This document shows, in pieces, positions 57,234 to 64,000 of a stretch of DNA of 64,000 bases. Below the pieces are notes generated by a model, which saw nothing but the letters and a program-made list of their open reading frames with translations, did not search any database and was not told where the DNA came from. The DNA is from Russula earlei (lineage: Eukaryota; Basidiomycota; Agaricomycetes; Russulales; Russulaceae), in assembly GCA_025769875.1 (NCBI GenBank), contig JAGFNK010000248.1:1-64000 (forward strand), in the 5' to 3' direction. The stretch's first letter is position 1; every line of letters starts with the position of its first letter. The position numbers and the translations under genes were made by a program.

Positions 57234-58474
57234 CTACGTAGGGGTGAACATTGGAAACGCAGTGATGAGTGTGATAGTGAAGTTGGTCTCAAGGAACTCA
57301 ACATATTTTGTGTGGCTTGCATTGCCGATGTGGGGTCCTGCAGAGATCTGCTTTGTGTCCATGGCGATTGCAGAGGATGCAGGTGGTGATCTTGGGACAG
57401 TTGACAGTGTCATGTCCGCCATCAAGACACCAGGAGCATTTGTCAGAGATGCGAGGGGAAAATTGATACCATGGGTCCATAATCGCTTCTTTGGCATCCT
57501 TATGCTCTTGTTCGGTCAACTGTGGCATGGACTGGAACAAGATTCTAGGCTCGAGTCAGGTTTTAGTGTTGGCCCTTGCCAACTTGACCTTGCTGTCTCG
57601 AATCTCCCATATCATTTTGTGGTAGCGTCCTCTAGCTGTGACAAGTTGGTTGGCCATTTTTTGATGGCGAATCGGTAATGAAGGACTTTGGCTTCCAGAG
57701 ATAAGTCTTCCTCGAAGGTGAGGGCCTCGTTTATGGCTTTAGTGTGTCTGAGTCCTTCTCGGAATAGAAAGGTGTCCTTTGTTGTAAGGAGAGGATGGGG
57801 GTAAGGATTGGCATGAGCTCAGACTGAGATTCATGAGTAGGACACCCAGGGCCATACATCGTGATGACTGATGGGAACCTGTTAGTTAGGTCAGGTAGGA
57901 CGAATTGTGGGGGAATGGTATCGTCTTCATTCCCTGGGTCAGGGATTAAGATGTCAAGTCCTAGATTTCCTTCCATCCAGCTGTCTCCTAACTCTCGTAA
58001 TTCTGCCATAGTATCTGTTCCAAGAGCTATGGGTGCTACGTAGGCAGGGGGAGGAATGTCGTTATCGAGTGGTGGTGCTGGGATGAAGTTTTCATTGAGA
58101 AGGGCTTGGTTTATTGATTGTTGAGGGATAGGTGTGTCGAGTTGAGGGGGAATAGGAATGGGATCAGGGGAGGGAGAATGGACGTGGTAGGACAGACTAC
58201 GAGCTACTCGAGAGTTAGTTCCTCTGGTAGGAGAGCGGTTGCTGAAAGCTTGTAGTATGGTGGGTAGGGTCTCTTCGTGCCAGAGTTCTTGAGCTTGTGC
58301 TATCATTGCTGCATGCCGTGCAGCACGTTGTACTAGAAGTCAGGCATTGATAGTCACAGCTGTGGATGGGGATGGTTCTCTGGAGATTGGTAGGGGAATA
58401 AGGGTTAGAGTGTATGGAGGAGTGGGGACGAGGGTAGCAGAGGAGGCAGTGGGTGAGTTAGAATTGGAGGACAT
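57234..58474 (-). pseudogene. Element D#1 ORF3: post-integrase protein with two CCHC knuckles
   Basis: ATG 58474 starts MSSNSNSPTASSATLVPTPP. The frame passes one TGA (about 58345, probably CGA) and continues through QAQELWHEETLPTILQAFSN, SRVARSLSYHVHSPSP and LGDSWMEGNLGLDILIPDPG. A helical segment (DLSLEAKVLHYRFAIKKWP, about 57690) follows. After a frameshift come two knuckles, CSWCLDGGHDTVNC and CILCNRHGHKADLC, at about 57440-57350. It lies between the chromodomain and the 3' LTR, with its own TATA-like box 59 bp upstream. Function unknown. Two knuckles suggest nucleic-acid binding. Confidence 0.72.
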
Positions 58475-58870
58475 GTTGGAATGTTTGGGGAGAAGGGAAG
58501 AGCGGTGGAGAATGTTGGTTGGGAGTGGCGGTCTTTTTATATGTTAGGTCATCCAGCCGTGGTGGAGTAGAATTCTTTTAGAAGCTCTGGGGCATTGAGG
58601 TTGTGGATCATGTTAAATAAGCGACCTATTAGCACCCTTATGTCCACAGGACTCAAAGGGAACTGCAGAGGAGCAATTGAGACTAGTATTGTTATGAGGA
58701 GTCAAACTACTACACACCTGCAGAGGAGCAATTGAGACTAAGGTATACTACTGCTCCTCTGCCTGTAATATCGACCTGACTAAGCCATAAATCGATCAAA
58801 ATAATGGAAATACTATCTGGAGCATTGTGCTGACACCCCAGAGTGATATCTACAGTGCATCAGTAATAAA
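58475..58870 (-). promoter_or_regulatory. Intergenic region with TATA box and 23-bp direct repeats ahead of D#1 ORF3
   Basis: Between the chromodomain stop and ORF3. The minus strand has ATATAAAAAG (58533-58542) and a C/T-rich leader up to the ATG. Two identical 23-bp copies of CTGCAGAGGAGCAATTGAGA followed by CTA lie at 58662-58684 and 58718-58740. A partial inverted copy (CTGCTCCTCTGC) is at 58751. This looks like a promoter rather than a ribosomal read-through junction. Confidence 0.5.
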
Positions 58871-59375
58871 TCACAATGACAGATCAACCCATGAGTCATC
58901 TGATGTTGGGTAACCTTTCCAATGTATGAGATATTGAAGTTTACATATTCGTCCAAACCTTCTTGCATCTAGAATGGCTTCAATTTCGTATTCTTCTTTG
59001 TTATCGATGACTGGAGGAGGTCGTGTGAATGGCATGCTGTATTCCTCCATTTCTATATAGGGTAGGAGTAGGTTGATGTGGAAAATGTCGTGTATCTTCA
59101 TGGATGATGGGAGTTGGAGTTGGTAAGCAACTTTAGAAATTTTCTTAGTGATGGGAAAGGGTCCATAGCGTTTTGGTGTTAGTTTGCGATTTCCTTGTGT
59201 CTTGAGGTTCTTGCCTTCTAACCATACAAGGGCTCCTTCTTTCATTTCCAGGGTGTTAGGTCTTAAGGGTTGTTGTTTACGTTCTAGAAGTTGTTGTGCA
59301 TCGTGTCTAGATTGTTCTAGTTCTTTGAGGTGATTGGTGGAGGCTGGAACATTGTTGTCTTCAAGGTTTATGTTA
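58871..59375 (-). pseudogene. pol: Element D#1 pol, part 2: integrase C-terminus and chromodomain
   Basis: Minus-strand frame continuing the integrase of 62625-63317 after removal of TIR element 3. It shows NINLEDNNVPAS, a basic integrase tail (VWLEGKNLKTQGNRKLTPKR) and a chromodomain (LQYLIHWKGYPTSDDSWVDL), ending at 58871. Removing the TIR element and one TA gives a seamless frame. Confidence 0.85.
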
Positions 59376-62300
59376 TTGCCATTTTCAGCGCACTTGGCGG
59401 AGCTTGAATTCCACCCAAATCAGTGCAGAAACCCCCTCAAACATGCGGGATGAATATCTCCCTCAAAACAGCTTCAATTCATATAAACTTTATGGTCCCT
59501 AAATCGCCTAAATGAGAGCTAGGCAGCCCCATTGTTTTCATGAGATTTGAGTGAGAATTGGTGGAGCTGAACTCAAGCCACCTCCACATGTGTATTAGAT
59601 GAATTACAACTCAAAATCATGGTCTATATGTATTATTTTTCCCTCATGTTGTACCCATGGGCTGTCTTGAGGCAGCCCCATAGTGTTTTTGACTCAAGTG
59701 TTGTGGTGTGCAACATTATTTCCAGTGCAATTGGAGTCGCGGCCAGCCACTCATCACCCCTCTCACCTCTCAATTCTGACCATCCTTCTTGTTTTTCACA
59801 GACAGAGAGGAGTGGGTTGCAAAGAGGGGTCCTATTCTGAACTCTTTCTACTACAGAGTAGCTAGGGTGTTTTTATATACAGGAGTCATCTCCATTGCAG
59901 GTGGTGGCAGCAGTTGTGGATGAGGAGTGAAGGCGTAGGCAGTGAGCGTGAGTTTGTAGATAGAGACGTAGGTGGCGAGGACTCGAGAAAGAGGATGCCT
60001 GGGGTGGCTTGTGCGGGGGTGGGATCTGTCATCTTGTGGCGGCGGTGGCGGGGTCATCTCCACTGCAGGTGTCGGCAGCAGACGTGGGTGAGAGCGCGCG
60101 AATGGATGGGGAGGCAATGTGGGAGGCAGTGTGCGGTGTGCTGTTGGCATCGGCGACTGCTTCTCCTGTGGCAGCGGCGGCGTGGCAGCGGCTTCTGCTC
60201 CTGTTGTGGCATGTTGTGGCTAAGTTTGTGGCTGAGGCCTTCTTGGTCTTCTGGGGTGGTGCTGGTGGCAAGGGGTTGCGACGGTGCAGCGGTGCTGGTG
60301 TTGCACGAAACTACTAAAGCGGCGGCTGTGACTGAGAAGACTGAGGCTGAGACTGAGAAGGTGGCGGCAGACTGAGCTGGTGCGACGGTGGAGGCGGACG
60401 GGGCGGAGGCGATGACTGAAGGAAACGCAGGGGTGACGGTGGCTGTGGCTGGCAAGGGCATGGCGGCGGTGGCTTGTGAGACGGTGGTGGAGGTGGCGGC
60501 ATGTGGCGCTAAGACGTCGGTGGCTGAGGCTGAGGCTACGGCGGCGGCTGACAAGACTAAGGCGGCTGGCAAGGCTAAGAGCACGGTGGCGGCAGTTGAC
60601 TGATCTGAAGCTGGGGCGATGGAGACGGCTGGCAAAACTAGGGGCATGGTGGCGGCAGCTGAGACTGAGAAGGCTGAGGCTGAGGGCAGGGTGGAGACGG
60701 CGGCGGCTGGTGATGCTGGTGCTATGATGGACTGGGCTGAAATGACGAGTACGGGCGAGGCTAAGACGGAGACTGATGCAAAGTCGGCGGCTGGCACGAC
60801 TGAGGCTACTGTGGCGACGGACGAGGCGACGGACGATACAGTGCGTAAAGAGTCGTGTGGCTTATTCATCAACCGTCCACCTGTCCACTCCTACTCCAGG
60901 ACAATGACAGGGCGTTCTTCCCTTCCCAGAGCTGCTCACCATACCTTGCTCTACCCCTCCATTTCAACCCCCTAAACCCTCATGGGCTCGAAGCAATGTG
61001 CTTCAAAATGCCGGCCTGCACCGACATGTACTACTGGCCAAAGGAAGGCTGCCCGAAAAAAAAACTGGTGGAAATGAAAGTGACAGCTCAGGCACTCCCA
61101 CTTGACCAAAGTGATCACAACCATGAGCTCAGGCTTCCAAGACATCCCTTCCTGCTATTGATGAGGATGGGGAGGAAGAGTCCTATGCCTATGTAAATGC
61201 AGAAGCCTGGGAACTCACTACAGCACAAACGCATGGACCACAAGACATGCAAAATTGTCGCAAAGGTGCACGGCCTCGATGTCGACTCACCCACACAGCT
61301 ATATGGCTGGCCACAAATCGCTTACAAGAGTACATATGTGCGTATTCCTTTCGTGCCATCTCCTCTTCGTCCTCACATCATCATCATCGTCGCCGCCAGC
61401 ACGCCACCCTCGCCCCCATCAACCCCCACACGCCCTCGCCCTCAACGCCCCCACCTTCACCATGCACCGACGAGTCCCAACGCACAGCCGAAGAGCCCTG
61501 TACCATGCCACCATCTTCGTTGCCATCAGACGGTGTTGCTACTGTACATTTTGGTATGCTTTTCTCCCCTTTTTTACTAGACTCTCATTTTGTTAGTCAG
61601 AGATCTGCACACCACCTATGCATCCATTTCCCAGCCTGCCGCCATCTTCCCTCTCCCTTTCTACTTCCACGCCCCCTCACTCCTCTACCCCGCATCTGCC
61701 ATCCAAGTTCTCCAATTGTCCCACCCACAATCGCGTTCGGCAGCGCCATCAGCGCCCAAGTGACCACCCACCAGCACTCTCCCTATCCCCCCTCCAGCCT
61801 CTCCTTTGCATCATCTCCCCTCCTCGCGTCACGACTCGACCACACCCCTCGTCATCACACCTGGCCTCAGCCATCCTCCACAAATCGCCACATGCCACTA
61901 CCACAGCCGCTGGAGACCACGACTCGATACCTCATGTCGTCCAGCTTTGGTCCCCTTCTCACATCTAGATTTCCTTTCATATGCCCATCTTTTGTGCTTT
62001 TCCTGTCCCTTAGCCTTAGTTCTAACCTGTATCTGCTACCATGTTGAATAAAGTTGCCCTGTTGTTCCCTTATCATCTGTGTGAATTTGAGTGCAGTCAA
62101 ATGAACAAACATGTTCTCGCGTTCCCGCTAGGTGCTCCTCCTCTTTGGAGCTTCAGTCTTATGAAGTCATTCTGCATTCTTGGACACACTTCACTGCCCC
62201 ATGGGCTCAGGTGTGCACTTCCTGGGGGGGCTCCTTCCTGGCACACGACTGTGCTCCTGTCACACGATATGAGGGAAATGACATTGCACACCACAACGCT

Positions 62301-62622
62301 TGAGTCAAAAACACTATGGGGCTGCCTAAAGACAGCCCATGGGTACAACATGAGGGAAAAATAATAGATATAGACCGTGATTTTGAGTTGTAATTCATCT
62401 AATACACATGTGGAGGTGGCTTGAGTCCAGCTCCACCAATTCTCACTCAAATCTCATGAAAACAATGGGGCTGCCTAGACCTCATTCACGCGATTCAGGG
62501 ACAATATGTCTTATGTGAATTGAAGCTGTTTTGAGGGAGATATTTGCCCCGCACGTTTGAGAGGGTTTTCTGCACCGATTTGGGTGGAATTCAAACTCCG
62601 CCAAGTGCGCTGAAAACAGCAA
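59376..62622. mobile_element. TIR element 3, hybrid of the two arm types, inside D#1 integrase
   Basis: 3247 bp, TTGCCATTTTCAGC...GCTGAAAACAGCAA, TA on both sides (59374-59375 and 62623-62624). The left half (to about 60837) resembles TIR elements 1 and 2, with a short LTR-A-like piece at 59793-59882 and the Pro/Ala/Ser/Thr-rich cargo on the minus strand (about 60054-60837). The right half (60838-62622) is the full 1.78-kb arm of TIR element 4. It therefore looks recombinant. No transposase. Confidence 0.88.
60054..60837 (-). pseudogene. Ala/Ser/Thr-rich ORF carried in TIR element 3
   Basis: Minus-strand low-complexity frame ending in the TTPEDQEGLSHKLSHNMPQQ type tail shared with TIR elements 1 and 2 and Q. 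It lacks the gag-like N-part. No function can be assigned. Confidence 0.4.
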
Positions 62623-62624
62623 TA

Positions 62625-63317
62625 ATCTGGGGTTTGAATCCCATGAGGAGTTTGTGTGGTGATTGTTGTGACACCTCATGTTTCCATGAATTGTGTGCAT
62701 ATTCCACAATGGGGAGCATTTTTGCCCAGGAGTGTGGATGGGTCATGGTCCAGGGTCTTAGGTATTGTTCTAGCCAGGCATTCATTCTTTCAGTTTGTCC
62801 ATCAGTTTGGGGGTGGAACACGGTTGACATGTTTTGTTTGATGCCTAGACTTTTGCGTAGGGCTTTGGAGAAGTTTGAAGCGAATCGGGGGTCTCTGTCA
62901 GATATGATTCTTTTTGGGATGCCGAACCAAGGCACAAGGTGTTTTAAATACTCATGTGCAATGCCTGTCCCATTGATCGTTTTGTTGCACACAATGAATT
63001 TGGTTGCTTTGGAACATCCTTGATCAACAATAGTAAGAATGCTGTTGAATCCTTCTGATTTTGGTAGGTCAGTGATAAGGTCCATTGATATGTATTGGAA
63101 TGGGCCTTGTTCAACATGTGTGTCAAGTGGAAAGGTCATGGCCTTTTTCCTTGGTAGGTTAGTTTTGGATTCTTGACATTTGGCGCAACCTTTTACATAT
63201 TGTTCTATGAACTGTCGTAATCTGGGTCCTTCATAATGTTGTTTGACTAGGTCCCATGTATTGGCTATTCCAGGATGTCCTGCAGGTGGGGCGTTGTGGA
63301 ATTGTTGTAAGATTTCT
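62625..63317 (-). pseudogene. pol: Element D#1 pol, part 1: integrase finger and catalytic core
   Basis: Minus-strand frame starting at the D#2 insertion (63317). HHCC finger HNAPPAGHPGIANTW with GCAKCQESK lies at about 63310-63165. The core has MDLITDLPKSEGFNSILTIV, then ISDRDPRFASNF and HPQTDGQTERMN, and ends at GFKPQI where TIR element 3 entered. The core is uninterrupted by stops, so this insertion is relatively recent. Confidence 0.9.
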
Positions 63318-63804
63318 TGTCACCGACTGGGGTGGTGTCACTGACCAATCGTTTCACGTGCAAGATGTGCACACTGAGTTGAGTGAGATGACAAGTTCTC
63401 GCAATTGGGGTTCTCGGTGACAACACAGCAACAGCTAGTGTGTACCACGGAGAGGAATTATGATGAATAAGTCTTCGTGTTTGAAGACTCAAAGAGATAA
63501 GGGAATTTCTCAGATGTTTGCTTGATTCCCTGCAAGCCTACAGTTCCGAAGCTGAAATCCAGTGATATTCATGAGAGAACAAGCTTAAGGCTTGTCCTCT
63601 TCTACAGACAGGTTTATATGGACGGTATGTCCTATATCAAATAGTAGACATGAAGTAACAGTGAGGCGATCGAGACTGGAACACGCTGGAAAGTGGTGGT
63701 ACATGCGAGGCTAATGAGTCATGAGAATGCATGGGAATCATGAGGCTTGTCCAGGTAGGCTTGTCCGGTTGCTGGTCTGGTCCAAAGAGCCGGTACTTGT
63801 GACA
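63318..63804 (-). mobile_element. 3' LTR of Ty3 element D#2 (family D) inserted in D#1
   Basis: 487 bp antisense, TGTCACCGACTGG...GTACTTGTGACA, left flank TTTCT. A purine tract (GTTAACAAGGGGGTGA, minus strand) follows at 63805-63820. This is the same family as the element it entered. Confidence 0.9.
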
Positions 63805-63820
63805 TCACCCCCTTGTTAAC

Positions 63821-64000
63821 GTCTAAGCGATGTAAGGAATAATGGTGGAGTGGCAGCGATGAGTATGGAAGTGGAGTTGATCACTGGGGGACTCAACACA
63901 TTCTGTCAGTCTTGCATCGTCGGTGTGGGTTTCTGCAGATGTCAGCTATGTGTCCATGGCGATTGCAGAGGACGCAAATGGTGATTTTGGGGCATTCAAA
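63821..64000 (-). pseudogene. Element D#2 ORF3 C-terminal part (runs off the window)
   Basis: The minus strand gives a knuckle CVLCNRHGHIADIC near 63940-63981, followed by NPHRRCKTDRMC. This matches the last knuckle and tail of D#1 ORF3 at the same position relative to the LTR. The rest lies beyond 64000. Confidence 0.65.

Overview
This window is fungal nuclear DNA, almost certainly from an agaricomycete basidiomycete. The evidence is a Plavaka-type transposase, several chromodomain Ty3/Gypsy lineages, C/T-rich leaders and introns of 48-58 bp. A Boletales-like ectomycorrhizal host is a guess only. It is a transposon graveyard: nearly every base belongs to a mobile element, and only one stretch (about 46.0-47.0 kb) looks like an ordinary host gene. 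LTR family letters (A, C, D, F, G, H, M, P) and element names (J, K, L, N, R, Q) are my own labels. Most boundaries were set by reading target-site duplications (TSDs) directly.

Left part (1-24.8 kb). Ty3 element J (LTR family H, 2573-12909) carries gag, pol and a long 3' extension with a CCHC knuckle. A second Ty3 element, L (LTR family D), is in pieces: gag N-half on the minus strand (19260-12910) and gag C-half plus protease on the plus strand (968-1855). The two halves carry matching TSDs, which implies an inversion between LTR-H copies. L gag is also split by a pogo/CENP-B DNA transposon (13676-18532), itself hit by solo LTRs G and F, and by solo LTR C. The L 5' LTR (D1) was hit by a solo LTR M, which was hit by TIR element 1 (20330-23276).

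Middle (24.8-48.6 kb). A fragment of a J-like element (N) abuts an LTR M stack holding a 407-bp near-perfect hairpin element. Then comes a decayed Plavaka transposase (27937-37135) with three visible 58-bp introns. It is interrupted by solo LTR P and by two solo LTRs of family F, one of which contains four further solo LTRs. TIR element 2 (38524-41500), a large inverted repeat built of about 152-bp units (R, 41985-45600) and a small secreted-protein-like gene (46285-46984) follow. A Pro/Ala/Ser/Thr-rich ORF (Q) comes next.

Right part (48.6-64 kb) is one nested stack. TIR element 4, with a Tc1/IS630-like transposase, is hit by Ty3 element K (LTR C); K is cut by Ty3 element D#1, and D#1 is cut by TIR element 3 and by D#2. 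K, D#1 and D#2 each encode a third ORF downstream of the chromodomain with CCHC zinc knuckles; in K and D#1 it is preceded by its own TATA-like box.

Repeat decay is dominated by C-to-T change at CpG (CGA to TGA stops, TSD copies differing as CG/TG/CA), whereas the 46-47 kb gene keeps its CpGs. At least 15 solo LTRs have readable, mostly exact TSDs, so LTR-LTR recombination has been frequent. No CRISPR, rRNA or tRNA gene was seen.
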